DNA of 64,000 nt from Flavobacterium sp. (GCF_024642105.1 NZ_JAHEBT010000053.1:124001-188000), one strand, 5' to 3'; shown: positions 25,401-35,607, counted from the stretch's first letter. Notes: generated from the letters alone by a model not told the origin. A program made the numbers and translations.

Positions 25401-28106
25401 TTATTCTAAACTTAAAGTAATTTGTCCGTCATCATCGGTATCAGTCGGAATGTCCTCCAACTCCCCTTCTTCAGTAGCGGTTTCTTCAATTTCTTCTTCT
25501 GGTTCTTCGTAAGGCAATGACTCTAATAGATTCACTTGTTTCAGTTTATCAGTAGTCAATTGATTTCCAATTGCCTTAATTCCTTTTACCGCTATGAATT
25601 GTTCCAAATCAATCGTCTGATTCTCCTTTTGGACACCTTTCACTTTGGTAAAAACAATTTCTGCCATTGGACGCCAATCGGTTGAAACAATTTCTAATTG
25701 TGATTTCTCATGTTCTGTAATAAAAAGTTCTTCTTTATTCTCATTTTCCACCAAGAAACGTTTTACAAAATAGCGTTCTTTTTCTCCGTCATAATAAATG
25801 GTAGAAATAGGTTTCTTCGGATTCCATTTTTCTAATACAATCATGTCTTCGTCAAAATGGGTCGTCAATTCTGGAATTATCGTTTTCAGCTTACCAGTTT
25901 GATTGATAATCAACAAACGATCATTTGGTTTGAATTCGCCTAACAATTCGCCACGACCATCTACATTCAATCGTTGCACCGTATCGTCAAACCACACTTT
26001 TCTTGGACGCAAAGTGGAAATTCCTTTTTCTTTCAACTCAATTTTCTTGATTGGGTATTTAGAAACGGTATTTCCTCTCGAGGCTCTTCCTTTGATGGCA
26101 ATATCAGAAAAATCGACATCCCATTTCAACTTTTTAACACTACCTACTTGGCGTAATAAAATGGTCACTACTTCTGCTTCCCCATTTGGATTAGCTGAAA
26201 AATACAAGACCATGGAACCTGGTTTTTCTTGTGTTAAATCATAAAATTTATCACGAGTAACTCCCGAAACATTAAAACGCTTGATAAAAGTAGAGCCGTT
26301 TTTCCCATCTCGATACATCATATTGTAAATGGTACGTTTGTCGTTTTTGTCAAACACCGCAATATGAATAATATCTTTGCCAATGAATTTCTTTTCGTCG
26401 ACTTTAGTAATCATCATTTTTCCATCTCGAAGGAAAACAATTACATCATCAATATCCGAGCAATCGGCAACATATTCGTCTTTCTTAAGTCCAGTTCCTA
26501 AGAACCCTTCTTCTCTATTGACATATAATTTTGTGTTACGTAAAACCACTTTAGTCGCTTCAATCGTATCAAAACTACGCAACTCGGTTTGACGTTCACG
26601 TCCTTTACCGTATTTGTCTTTTAATTTTTGGAAAAAGTCAATCGTAAAATCGATAATGTTATCCAGATGGTGTTTTACTTCTTCCATTTCGGCTTCCAAC
26701 TTCGCAATAGCATCATCGGCTTTATCCGAGTCAAAACGCGTAATACGAATCATTGGAATTTGCGTTAATTTTTGCAAATCATCATCATTAATTTCGCGAA
26801 CCAATGATTTGGTAAACGGTTTGAATCTGTCGTACATATAAGTATACAATGATTCTTTATCCGAATACAACTTGAAATCAATGTACATTTCTTCTCGAAT
26901 GAAGATTTTTTCCAAAGTAGAAAAATGCCATTTGTTTTCCAATTCGTCCAATTGGATTTCCAATTCACGTTTCAACAAATCCACCGTGCGATGGGTGGAA
27001 ATTTTCAACATTTCGGAAACACCAATGAATAATGGTTTATTGTCTTCGATAACACAACCTAAAGGCGCTACCGAAGTTTCACAAGCAGTAAATGCGTATA
27101 ATGCATCTATCATTTTATCTGGCGAAACTCCTGGCGGTAGATGAATCAAAATTTCTACCTCAGCAGCTGTGTTGTCTTCAATTTTCTTGATTTTGATTTT
27201 CCCTTTTTCATTAGCTTTCAAAATACTATCAATCAAAGTTGATGTATTGGTTGAAAACGGAATTTGAGTAATCACTAACGTTTGTTTGTCCAATTGAGCA
27301 ATTTTGGCACGAACACGAACACGTCCGCCGCGTAAACCATCATTGTAATTAGAAACATCGGCAATTCCCGCCGTTGGAAAATCAGGATATAAGGTAAATG
27401 ATTTGCCCTTCAATACTTTGATAGAGCAATCGATTAATTCATTGAAATTATGAGGTAAAATTTTGGTCGAAAGACCCACCGCAATTCCCTCAGCACCTTG
27501 TGCTAACAATAAAGGAAACTTAACCGGAAGATTGATAGGCTCGGCTCTACGACCATCATACGACATTCCCCATTGCGTAATTTTAGGCGAATATAAAATA
27601 TCGTGTCCTAACTTACTGATTCGGGCTTCGATATAACGAGAAGCTGCGGCACTATCTCCCGTGAGAATGTTACCCCAGTTTCCTTGCATATCGATAATCA
27701 AATCTTTTTGACCAATTTGCACCATGGCATCTCCGATACTCGCATCTCCGTGTGGGTGATACTGCATCGTGTGTCCTACGATATTCGCTACTTTATTGTA
27801 ACGACCATCATCCAACTCTTTCATAGAGTGCATGATACGACGTTGCACGGGCTTAAAACCATCTTCAATAGCCGGTACAGCTCGCTCCAAAATTACATAC
27901 GAAGCATAGTCCAAAAACCAATCTTTGTACATTCCGGTTACTTTCGTAATCGTGTCTTCGGGGTTTTCATTATTTTCATAAAAATGATTCCCACCAAAAG
28001 CAACGATGTCGTCAAAGCCTTCTTCGTTTTCGTTTGCCGTTACATCCAAAGAATCGTTATTCTCGTCTTCGTTTGGAATGATGTTATCTTCTTCTTCGTC
28101 TTTCAT
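25401..28106 (-). CDS. parC: Type IIA topoisomerase subunit A (topoisomerase IV, GyrA/ParC family)
   Basis: DNA breakage-reunion subunit that decatenates chromosomes with ParE. The 901-residue protein has an acidic N-terminal extension (about 1-50), the winged-helix catalytic region with active-site Tyr158 (AAASRYIEAR), the quinolone-pocket segment YHPHGDASIGDAMV, a long coiled coil (about 440-500) and a C-terminal domain ending in an acidic tail. Linkage to a parE-type gene, rather than gyrB, supports topoisomerase IV. The position equivalent to the classic quinolone-target Ser is Ala122. It lies 10 bases downstream of the mntA-like gene in one operon. Confidence 0.9.
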   Translation of the reverse strand: MKDEEEDNIIPNEDENNDSLDVTANENEEGFDDIVAFGGNHFYENNENPEDTITKVTGMYKDWFLDYASYVILERAVPAIEDGFKPVQRRIMHSMKELDDGRYNKVANIVGHTMQYHPHGDASIGDAMVQIGQKDLIIDMQGNWGNILTGDSAAASRYIEARISKLGHDILYSPKITQWGMSYDGRRAEPINLPVKFPLLLAQGAEGIAVGLSTKILPHNFNELIDCSIKVLKGKSFTLYPDFPTAGIADVSNYNDGLRGGRVRVRAKIAQLDKQTLVITQIPFSTNTSTLIDSILKANEKGKIKIKKIEDNTAAEVEILIHLPPGVSPDKMIDALYAFTACETSVAPLGCVIEDNKPLFIGVSEMLKISTHRTVDLLKRELEIQLDELENKWHFSTLEKIFIREEMYIDFKLYSDKESLYTYMYDRFKPFTKSLVREINDDDLQKLTQIPMIRITRFDSDKADDAIAKLEAEMEEVKHHLDNIIDFTIDFFQKLKDKYGKGRERQTELRSFDTIEATKVVLRNTKLYVNREEGFLGTGLKKDEYVADCSDIDDVIVFLRDGKMMITKVDEKKFIGKDIIHIAVFDKNDKRTIYNMMYRDGKNGSTFIKRFNVSGVTRDKFYDLTQEKPGSMVLYFSANPNGEAEVVTILLRQVGSVKKLKWDVDFSDIAIKGRASRGNTVSKYPIKKIELKEKGISTLRPRKVWFDDTVQRLNVDGRGELLGEFKPNDRLLIINQTGKLKTIIPELTTHFDEDMIVLEKWNPKKPISTIYYDGEKERYFVKRFLVENENKEELFITEHEKSQLEIVSTDWRPMAEIVFTKVKGVQKENQTIDLEQFIAVKGIKAIGNQLTTDKLKQVNLLESLPYEEPEEEIEETATEEGELEDIPTDTDDDGQITLSLE

Positions 28107-28116
28107 TTATGCTGAA

Positions 28117-28422
28117 TTATTTTTCAGTTTTCTCGTAAAATAGTTTTCCTACTCGATTAATATGCTCTTTTAAACTTTCAGATTGCAAGTCATTATATAT
28201 GGATATATCAAACAAATAAGGAATATAACTTTCTTCAAATTCGTTTTTTAATTGAATCAATTCATCGTATTGAATAGTTCCTAAAAGAGTAAAATCAATA
28301 TCCGAACCTTCCCGATAATTCCCTTTGGCTCTTGAACCATAGATAATTACCTTTTCAATACTTTCATGTTTTTGAAGTATTGAAATAATTTCTTTATATG
28401 AATTGGGATACAATCCGAACAT
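28117..28422 (-). CDS. MNT-domain nucleotidyltransferase (MntA-like antitoxin)
   Basis: A 101-residue minimal nucleotidyltransferase with the motif GS-x10-DxD (Gly29-Ser30, Asp41, Asp43 in GSRAKGNYREGSDIDF). In known HEPN-MNT (type VII) toxin-antitoxin systems this protein adds AMP to a tyrosine of the HEPN toxin and so silences it. Its start shares one base with the stop of the HEPN gene. The pair sits inside the topoisomerase IV operon between parE and parC, with only 10 bases on either side. Confidence 0.87.
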   Translation of the reverse strand: MFGLYPNSYKEIISILQKHESIEKVIIYGSRAKGNYREGSDIDFTLLGTIQYDELIQLKNEFEESYIPYLFDISIYNDLQSESLKEHINRVGKLFYEKTEK

Positions 28423-28832
28423 TATAAAAAGGTTTTCATTTTAGTTTCAAATTCTACAAAAATGGGTAAATATTGATTAAAAACGATTTCAAGTATTAGT
28501 AAAATTTCTTTTTCATCATATATGTGAGAAGTTTTATTTCTGCTTTCAATAGTTCTTAACCATTCTTCGCCATTTAAAATTAAACCCACATTAAGAGCTT
28601 CCCGCACAACCGTTTTACTTCCAAAAAGGTCTGTTTTTCCTTGAGACTCTAAAAAATCTTTCATTACTTTCCACGACAATTCTTGAGTAACCTCAAAAGC
28701 CTGAACAGCACCTTGAAGTTCTAGTTCAGTAAAACTTCTTTCTTTTCGTAACTCATTAGCATTTTTCAATTGCCTCAAAGCTCCTATAAAATGTTCAAAC
28801 CGTTGCTTCCAGCGAATATCTTGATCTTCCAT
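28422..28832 (-). CDS. HEPN-domain protein, HI0074/HepT-like toxin
   Basis: A 136-residue all-helical protein of the nucleotidyltransferase substrate-binding (HI0074) type. The HEPN RNase motif R-x4-H-x-Y is intact (Arg98, His103, Tyr105 in SRNKTSHIY); the tyrosine is where MntA-type partners attach AMP. HEPN toxins of this kind are RNases. It lies 10 bases after the parE stop codon and overlaps the mntA-like start by one base, so it shares the transcript of an essential enzyme. Confidence 0.87.
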   Translation of the reverse strand: MEDQDIRWKQRFEHFIGALRQLKNANELRKERSFTELELQGAVQAFEVTQELSWKVMKDFLESQGKTDLFGSKTVVREALNVGLILNGEEWLRTIESRNKTSHIYDEKEILLILEIVFNQYLPIFVEFETKMKTFL

Positions 28833-28842
28833 ATATCTGATT

Positions 28843-30696
28843 TTATTTCTCCACCACGTCTAATTCCACCTTCAAATTATTGATGATGAACGTTTGACGG
28901 TCGGGTGTGTTTTTACCCATATAAAACTCCAATAATGTTTCTATTGAGGTGGCTTTATCCAACATTACAGGATCCAAACGAATATCGGCACCAATAAAAT
29001 GCTTGAACTCGTCTGGCGAAATCTCCCCTAATCCTTTGAATCGGGTAATTTCTGGTTTTGGTTTTAATTTTTCAATAGCGTTTACACGCTCTTCTTCGCT
29101 GTAACAATAAATGGTTTCTTTCTTGTTTCGCACACGGAATAAAGGCGTTTGCAAAATATACAAATGACCGTCTTTGATTAACTCTGGGAAAAATTGCAAG
29201 AAAAACGTAATCAACAACAAGCGAATGTGCATTCCATCGACATCGGCATCAGTAGCGATTACAATGTTGTTGTAACGCAGGTCTTCCATGGATTCTTCAA
29301 TATCCAAAGCCGCTTGAAGCAAATTAAATTCTTCGTTTTCGTACACGATTTTCTTGGTCATTCCGTACGAATTCAAAGGCTTACCACGCAAACTAAAAAC
29401 TGCTTGCGTATTCACATCACGCGATTTGGTAATGGAACCCGAAGCCGAATCCCCCTCCGTAATAAACAAGGTACTTTCTAAATAACGTGGGTTTTTAATG
29501 TCGGGCAAATGCACACGACAATCACGTAGTTTTTTATTGTGTAAACTCGATTTTTTAGCACGGTCTTTGGCTAATTTTCGAATACCAGATAGCTCTTTAC
29601 GCTCTCTTTCGGCTTGTAGAATCTTACGCAACAACAAATCGGCAACTTCTGGATTTTTGTGTAAGAAGTTGTCTAATTTGGTCGTAATAAAATCGTGGAC
29701 AAAAGTTCGCACGGTTGGCCCATTCGGACCAATATCTGTAGACCCTAATTTAGTTTTCGTTTGACTTTCAAAAACAGGCTCTTCCACTTTGATGGACACT
29801 GCCGAAACAATAGATTTTCGGATATCAGAAGCCTCAAAACCTTTGTTGTAATATTCACGAATGGTTTTTACGACTGCTTCTCTAAAGGCATTCAAATGCG
29901 TACCTCCTTGAGTGGTATTTTGTCCGTTGACAAACGAGTGGTACTCTTCTGAATACTGCGATTTACTGTGCGTTAACGCAATGTCAATATCTTCTCCAAT
30001 CAAATGAATAATAGGATATACTGAATCTTCTTCGGTAATGGTTTCTTCTAACAAATCTTTCAATCCGTTATCCGAATAGTATTTTTCGCCGTTATAGTAA
30101 ATGGTCAATCCGGTGTTGAGGTAACAATAGTTCTTCAACATTTTTACCACATACTCGTTACGGTATTTGTAATTTTTAAAAATCTGCTCGTCGGCAATGA
30201 AGGCCACTTTCGTTCCTTTACGTTTGGTAGATTCTTGTACTTCTTCTTCCAAAACCAAATTACCTGCCGAGAATTCAGCCGCTTTTTGTTGGTTATCACG
30301 AACGGATTCGACACGGAAATAATTCGACAAGGCATTCACCGCTTTGGTACCTACCCCGTTCAAACCTACTGATTTCTTAAAGGCTTTGGAATCGTACTTT
30401 CCTCCTGTGTTCATTTTGGAAACTACATCTACCACTTTACCCAACGGGATTCCACGACCGTAATCGCGTACGGTTACCATTTTGTCTTTGATAGTTACCT
30501 CAATAGTTTTTCCAGCACCCATAACAAACTCATCGATGCAGTTGTCAAGTACTTCCTTGAGTAAGATGTAAATACCATCGTCTGGCGAAGAACCGTCACC
30601 CAGTTTTCCAATGTACATACCAGGACGCATACGAATGTGTTCCTTCCAGTCGAGCGAACGAATATTGTCTTCGTTGTATTGATTTTGTTCGGACAT
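28843..30696 (-). CDS. parE: Type IIA topoisomerase subunit B (topoisomerase IV)
   Basis: ATPase subunit of topoisomerase IV. The 617-residue protein has the GHKL ATP site ([41 protein letters not shown]), a transducer domain, and the TOPRIM motifs EGDSASGS and DADVDGMHI. Its length lacks the insert of long GyrB proteins, which fits ParE. It heads the operon parE-hepT-mntA-parC. Confidence 0.92.
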   Translation of the reverse strand: MSEQNQYNEDNIRSLDWKEHIRMRPGMYIGKLGDGSSPDDGIYILLKEVLDNCIDEFVMGAGKTIEVTIKDKMVTVRDYGRGIPLGKVVDVVSKMNTGGKYDSKAFKKSVGLNGVGTKAVNALSNYFRVESVRDNQQKAAEFSAGNLVLEEEVQESTKRKGTKVAFIADEQIFKNYKYRNEYVVKMLKNYCYLNTGLTIYYNGEKYYSDNGLKDLLEETITEEDSVYPIIHLIGEDIDIALTHSKSQYSEEYHSFVNGQNTTQGGTHLNAFREAVVKTIREYYNKGFEASDIRKSIVSAVSIKVEEPVFESQTKTKLGSTDIGPNGPTVRTFVHDFITTKLDNFLHKNPEVADLLLRKILQAERERKELSGIRKLAKDRAKKSSLHNKKLRDCRVHLPDIKNPRYLESTLFITEGDSASGSITKSRDVNTQAVFSLRGKPLNSYGMTKKIVYENEEFNLLQAALDIEESMEDLRYNNIVIATDADVDGMHIRLLLITFFLQFFPELIKDGHLYILQTPLFRVRNKKETIYCYSEEERVNAIEKLKPKPEITRFKGLGEISPDEFKHFIGADIRLDPVMLDKATSIETLLEFYMGKNTPDRQTFIINNLKVELDVVEK

Positions 30697-30935
30697 TTTA
30701 AAAAGTATCGATTTGGTGCTAATGTAAGCTAATTTGGCACAATTTAAAACAAGCCCAAGTCAAAGTTATTAAGAATGATATTGACAATAAAAGTACGATT
30801 GACGAGCTGCGATTTACGAAGTGGAGCAATGGAAAAATTAAAAGTAATTCTATATATTTGAATCTACCTATTTTTACTATTATTAAATTTTATAATTCCG
30901 AAATAGAATAGATAAATAAAACTATTATCTAAGTA
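30697..30935. other. Intergenic region, no recognised feature
   Basis: About 240 bases of AT-rich sequence between parE and the small hydrophobic ORF. I see no hairpin with a T run, no clear repeat and no convincing TAnnTTTG; the parE promoter is presumably here but I cannot point to it. Confidence 0.4.
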
Positions 30936-31031
30936 ATGAAAAAATTACAAATTACAATAGCCTTGATAAGCATTATCGGATTAATAAGTATTATTCCAAT
31001 AACAATTACAATTTTTACTTATGGGTACTAA
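30936..31031 (+). CDS. 31-residue hydrophobic ORF overlapping the next gene
   Basis: ATG at 30936 opens a 31-codon frame encoding a single hydrophobic helix after MKKLQ. It ends at a TAA that overlaps the start of the following membrane-protein ORF by 11 bases in another frame. It could be a coupled leader peptide, or the true N-terminus of the downstream protein separated by a frameshift: joining the frames gives a smooth membrane segment. Confidence 0.35.
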   Translation: MKKLQITIALISIIGLISIIPITITIFTYGY

Positions 31032-31680
31032 TCTAGTTTACCTATGGTTATATCCGATTTTTTTACTATCTACGCTTTTAATTTTAGGAAAAGTAAAAGC
31101 GGGATATTTATTAACATTTATAACATCTTTAACTTATTCTACTTTATTAACCAATGAAGTAGGAAAATATTTGATATTTAATTTTCGTGAAAATATTTTA
31201 TTTTGGATTTTACTTTTCCCATTCTTGACATTCTTGACCTTAACTCCTTTGACAATTATTTTTTTGACAATTAATTCAAAATACGGAAAGTTAATTAAAC
31301 TTATCTCAATTTTATTAGCTATTAGTTTTTTTATATTCCCAATTGCTGAAAGGTTTAACAAAGACTATTCAGATGATATTTTCATCAATGCCAAAATTGA
31401 TAAACTAGGAAAAATCATATTTTATTGTAATCCACATTTTGGAGATTCAAGAACATTTATTGTTACAACCCGTTCAAAAAAAATTGAAAAACAGATAAAG
31501 CAATATGGTGAATATTATCAAGGTAGTTACTTTTTACATAACACATCAATTATTAAAAACTTTCACTTTAGTGAATTGCAGAGCATTACATTAACAAAAA
31601 TAGGCGTTCACGAAATTTCACCACAACTAACTTGGACAACTAAGGAAATAGAAGGCAATATTAAATTTTTACAACCATAA
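31021..31680 (+). CDS. Hypothetical membrane protein
   Basis: A 219-residue protein with four hydrophobic helices in the first 120 residues and a soluble C-terminal domain of about 100 residues containing FYCNPHFGDSRTF. No family recognised. The region is noticeably more AT-rich than its neighbours, suggesting acquired DNA. The upstream 31-codon ORF may belong to it. Confidence 0.55.
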   Translation: MGTNLVYLWLYPIFLLSTLLILGKVKAGYLLTFITSLTYSTLLTNEVGKYLIFNFRENILFWILLFPFLTFLTLTPLTIIFLTINSKYGKLIKLISILLAISFFIFPIAERFNKDYSDDIFINAKIDKLGKIIFYCNPHFGDSRTFIVTTRSKKIEKQIKQYGEYYQGSYFLHNTSIIKNFHFSELQSITLTKIGVHEISPQLTWTTKEIEGNIKFLQP

Positions 31681-31734
31681 AAATGCTAAACTCAAATCAG
31701 ATCTATTTCTAAACAATTAGTTATAAAAATAAAA

Positions 31735-31765
31735 AAAACCGCTAAATTACTTTAGCGGTTTTGAT
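31735..31765 (-). terminator. Intrinsic terminator after ychF
   Basis: A 12-base-pair perfect stem aaaaccgctaaa / tttagcggtttt with a 4-base loop. On the minus strand it is followed by a further T run. On the plus strand it may also stop the upstream membrane-protein gene. Confidence 0.8.
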
Positions 31766-31786
31766 TGCTTCGTTCCTCGCAATAAC
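31763..31786. repeat. Dispersed 24-base repeat, copy 1
   Basis: gattgcttcgttcctcgcaa followed by taac, differing from the copy at 38381-38404 at only three positions. It overlaps the end of the ychF terminator region. Confidence 0.6.
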
Positions 31787-31800
31787 TTTATTCGTAATAA

Positions 31801-32895
31801 CTACACGTTAAATCTAAAGTGCATTACGTCTCCATCTTTGACTACGTATTCTTTTCCTTCCACCTTGAATTTACCTGCTTCCTTACATTTTGCTTCAGAA
31901 CCATAGTGGATAAAATCTTCGTATGAAATTACTTCGGCGCGAATGAATCCTTTTTCAAAATCAGTATGGATAACTCCCGCTGCTTGTGGCGCAGTAGCTC
32001 CAATATTAATGGTCCAAGCACGAACTTCTTTCACACCTGCTGTAAAATACGTTTGTTGTTTTAATAATTTGTAAGCCGCACGAATCAAAACAGAAGCGCC
32101 TGGCTCAGTCAATCCCATATCTTCTAAGAATACTTGACGCTCTTCGTAACTTTCTAATTCATTAATATCAGCCTCGGCACCTACCGAAAGAATAATCACT
32201 TCGGCATCTTCGTCTTTTACCAATTCACGAACTTGATCTACATATTTATTTCCGTTTACCGCTGAATTTTCATCCACATTACAAACATACAATACGGGTT
32301 TATTGGTAATCAATTGGAAACTTTCCATCAATTCTTCCTCATCCTGATTGGCAGGCACGACAGTACGTGCTGATTTAGCTTGTAATAACGCTTCGCGAAT
32401 TCTGTTTAACAACGACTGCTCTGCTTGTGCTTCTTTATTTCCTGTTTTAGCGGCACGATTTACTTTTTCCAAACGTTTTTCAACTGTTTCTAAATCTTTC
32501 AACTGCAACTCGATATCAATCGTTTCTTTGTCACGAATAGGATTTACATTCCCATCTACATGAACAATATTATCATTATCAAAACAACGCAACACGTGAA
32601 TAATCGCATTACATTCTCTAATATTTCCTAAGAACTGATTTCCTAAACCTTCTCCTTTACTTGCTCCTTTTACCAATCCCGCAATATCTACGATATCAAC
32701 CGTTGCCATTTGCACACGTTCTGGTTTCACTAGCTCTTCTAGCTTTGCCATTCTTGAATCGGGTACATTTACTACCCCAATATTAGGCTCAATAGTACAA
32801 AACGGAAAGTTAGCACTTTGCGCTTTGGCATTAGACAAACAATTAAACAACGTTGATTTCCCTACATTTGGTAATCCTACAATTCCTGCTTTCAT
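31801..32895 (-). CDS. ychF: Redox-regulated ATPase YchF
   Basis: OBG-family P-loop protein that hydrolyses ATP rather than GTP and is associated with ribosomes and stress responses. I start at 32895 (MKAGIVGLPNVGKST), placing the Walker A loop in its usual position at residues 8-14; the 36-residue extension in the ORF track is not family-like and would overlap the promoter. The 364-residue length is normal. DIAGLVKGASKGEGLGN (switch region), NVDE in place of the GTPase NKxD motif, and the C-terminal TGS domain are visible. Confidence 0.95.
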   Translation of the reverse strand: MKAGIVGLPNVGKSTLFNCLSNAKAQSANFPFCTIEPNIGVVNVPDSRMAKLEELVKPERVQMATVDIVDIAGLVKGASKGEGLGNQFLGNIRECNAIIHVLRCFDNDNIVHVDGNVNPIRDKETIDIELQLKDLETVEKRLEKVNRAAKTGNKEAQAEQSLLNRIREALLQAKSARTVVPANQDEEELMESFQLITNKPVLYVCNVDENSAVNGNKYVDQVRELVKDEDAEVIILSVGAEADINELESYEERQVFLEDMGLTEPGASVLIRAAYKLLKQQTYFTAGVKEVRAWTINIGATAPQAAGVIHTDFEKGFIRAEVISYEDFIHYGSEAKCKEAGKFKVEGKEYVVKDGDVMHFRFNV

Positions 32896-32960
32896 GATAA
32901 TTTTATTTTCGAATAGTGGCCAATAACCACAAAATTTTGCAATTACTTTAATAAAGTGTG

Positions 32961-32997
32961 CAAATATAGAATTAAAAAAAGGTTCGTTAAACAAAAA
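32961..32997 (-). promoter_or_regulatory. Promoter of ychF
   Basis: The minus strand reads TTTTTG (32997-32992), a 23-base spacer and TATATTTG (32968-32961), a good Bacteroidota promoter. It lies inside the ORF-track extension of ychF, supporting the shorter start. Confidence 0.6.
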
Positions 32998-33117
32998 CAT
33001 CAAATTCTTGCATTCTTTGTAAAATTCGCATCAAAAAAGGAATTTCACTTACTATTTTTCAAAAAATTAGTATCTTGCACCCGATTTAAACCAAATAAAA
33101 ACCAAACCAAATTAGTT

Positions 33118-35589
33118 ATGAAAAAGTACAGCTTACTTTTATTGTTATTCAATTTGACTTGTCTTTTTGCTCAAGAAAACACCAATTCTAAAGCACAAGA
33201 ATTAAAAGAAGTTCAAATTGTAGGTTCTAGAAATACGAAACGAACAGTAGTGAATTCTGCTGTACCCATTGACGTTATTAACGTTAAAGATGTAACCACA
33301 CAAAGTGGTAAATTAGAAATCAACGAATTATTACAATACGTTGCGCCTTCATTTAATGCCAATAAACAATCGGGATCTGATGGAGCCGATCACGTTGATC
33401 CAGCTTCTTTAAGAGGAATGGGGCCTGACCAAACTTTAGTTTTAATTAACGGTAAAAGAAGACACCAATCGTCTTTAATCAATTTATTTGGAACAAAAGG
33501 TCGTGGAAACACTGGAACCGATTTGAACTCTATTCCTGCATCTGCCATCAAAAGAATTGAAATTTTGAGAGATGGAGCAGCAGCACAATACGGTTCGGAT
33601 GCTATTGCAGGTGTTATTAATATTGTATTAAATGACAATATTAACCAAGTAACTGGAGCTGTAACTTACGGAGCTTACAATACAAACGCTCAAGGTGAGT
33701 TTGATCCAGGAACTGCAAACATTAAAAACAACTTTTTAGACGAAAAAAGCTTCGGAAACACATTAGGTCAAAAAAGAAATTTTGACGGTCAATCCATCAA
33801 AGTTGCTGCTAACTACGGAGTAGCAGTGGGTAAAAAAGGAGGAATTGCTAACTTCACTGCTGAATACTTAAACAAAGAGAAGACATTACGTCCAGGATTT
33901 GACTTCAGAAAAGGTTTTGGTGAAGCTGCTATTCAAGGACTTAATCTCTTTGGTAATTTAGTGGTACCTATTTCCGACAAAACAGAATTCTATGCATTTG
34001 GAGGAAGAAACTTCAGAGATACTGACGCTTATGCTTTTACAAGAAATGGAGGAGAAAGAGTCGTGGAGTCTATTTATCCAGGAGGATTTACTCCACGAAT
34101 TACTTCGGAGATTGTGGATAATTCTATCGCAGCTGGTATTAGAACTAAATATGCATCTGGATGGAAAATGGATTTAAGCAATACCTTTGGGAAAAACCTT
34201 TTTCATTATTACATTAAAGGAACTATTAACGCTTCTTTGGTTGGAAACTCGCCAACTGAATTTAATGCGGGTGGACATAGTTTAAGCCAAAACACCACCA
34301 ACTTGGATTTTTCTAAAAACTATGATTCAGTTTTAAACGGAATGAACTTAGCCTTTGGAGCTGAATTCAGAACCGAACAATTTAGCATTTTTGCTGGAGA
34401 AGAAGGATCTTATGCTACTTACGATACTACAGGAAGACCAATCACTAATCCTGCTACACAATCAGCACCTATAGATCCTATTTCAGGAGAGTTCCGTCCA
34501 GGAGGCTCTCAAGGATTCCCTGGATATAGCCCTGCCAACGAAGTAAAGAAAAATCGCAACAATGTATCATTCTATACTGATGCTGAGTTCGATGTAACTA
34601 AAAATTTATTAGTAAGCACTGCGGTTCGTTTTGAAAATTACAGCGACTTTGGCAGTACACTAAATGGTAAACTTGCCGCTCGTTTGAAAGCGACAGACAA
34701 TATCAATTTTAGAGGTTCATTAAGTACTGGATTTAGAGCACCTTCATTAGCTCAGGTATACTATAATTTACGTTTTACCAATTTTAGTTCAGGAGGAGCA
34801 ACTGAAGTTATTTTATCTTCAAACGATAGTCCTGTAACTCAAGCTTTTGGAATTAACAAATTAAACGAAGAAAAAGCTGTTAATGGATCTTTGGGAGTGA
34901 CTGCTAGTTTTGGCGCATTTACAGCAACTGTTGACGGCTATTTTATTAACGTAAAAGACCGTATCGTTTTAACAGGATACTTTGATGCTTCTGCATTGAA
35001 TCTTGGTGTTTCTGCCGCACAATTCTTTACAAATGGAGTGAATACAAAAACAGCTGGAGTAGATGTTGTATTGGCTTGGAAAAAGAAATTCGGAGACAAT
35101 AGTTTCGGAGCAACATTAGTAGGAAACATTAATCATATGACTATTGGAGATGTAAAAAACGGAACTTTAGATAAAGAAACATTCTTTGGAGAGAGAGAAA
35201 AAGCATTTTTATTAGCATCGGCACCTGCCAATAAATTCGGACTTAATATTAATTACGATAGAAAATGGTTTAATGCAGGTTTAGCTTTTACTCGTTTTAG
35301 CAAAGTGGAACTATTAGACTACCAAATGTATGAAGACGTAGCTGATTATGGAAGTTTTGCCAATCAAATTAAAGCTGCAACGGATACCTATAATGCGAAA
35401 ATTGTAACTGATTTAACTTTAGGTTTTAAATTGAACAAATCATCTAAATTAAGTATTGGAGCTAACAATTTATTCAATATTTATCCTGACCAACAAGATG
35501 ACTGGGTTGAAGCAGGTGGATACTGGGATGCTGTTCAAATGGGATTCAGCGGAGCGTATTACTATGCTAGATTAGGATTTACATTCTAA
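33118..35589 (+). CDS. TonB-dependent outer-membrane receptor
   Basis: A 823-residue gated outer-membrane channel that takes up a ligand using TonB energy. I start at 33118, where a normal signal peptide (MKKYSLLLLLFNLTCLFAQ) begins; the 54-residue extension in the ORF track has no such signal. A TonB-box-like segment (ELKEVQIVG) is followed by the plug domain with SLRGMGPDQTLVLINGKRR and IEILRDGAAAQYGSDAIAGVINIVL, then about 22 strands of barrel ending in an aromatic residue (ARLGFTF). There is no neighbouring SusD, so it is not a classic glycan-utilisation pair; the ligand is unknown. Confidence 0.92.
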   Translation: MKKYSLLLLLFNLTCLFAQENTNSKAQELKEVQIVGSRNTKRTVVNSAVPIDVINVKDVTTQSGKLEINELLQYVAPSFNANKQSGSDGADHVDPASLRGMGPDQTLVLINGKRRHQSSLINLFGTKGRGNTGTDLNSIPASAIKRIEILRDGAAAQYGSDAIAGVINIVLNDNINQVTGAVTYGAYNTNAQGEFDPGTANIKNNFLDEKSFGNTLGQKRNFDGQSIKVAANYGVAVGKKGGIANFTAEYLNKEKTLRPGFDFRKGFGEAAIQGLNLFGNLVVPISDKTEFYAFGGRNFRDTDAYAFTRNGGERVVESIYPGGFTPRITSEIVDNSIAAGIRTKYASGWKMDLSNTFGKNLFHYYIKGTINASLVGNSPTEFNAGGHSLSQNTTNLDFSKNYDSVLNGMNLAFGAEFRTEQFSIFAGEEGSYATYDTTGRPITNPATQSAPIDPISGEFRPGGSQGFPGYSPANEVKKNRNNVSFYTDAEFDVTKNLLVSTAVRFENYSDFGSTLNGKLAARLKATDNINFRGSLSTGFRAPSLAQVYYNLRFTNFSSGGATEVILSSNDSPVTQAFGINKLNEEKAVNGSLGVTASFGAFTATVDGYFINVKDRIVLTGYFDASALNLGVSAAQFFTNGVNTKTAGVDVVLAWKKKFGDNSFGATLVGNINHMTIGDVKNGTLDKETFFGEREKAFLLASAPANKFGLNINYDRKWFNAGLAFTRFSKVELLDYQMYEDVADYGSFANQIKAATDTYNAKIVTDLTLGFKLNKSSKLSIGANNLFNIYPDQQDDWVEAGGYWDAVQMGFSGAYYYARLGFTF

Positions 35590-35607
35590 ATTTAACTCCT
35601 TAGAAAC

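Noticed and set aside
32956-33117. Longer start for the TonB receptor
   Set aside because: The extension lacks a signal peptide and overlaps the ychF promoter; a normal signal peptide starts at 33118.
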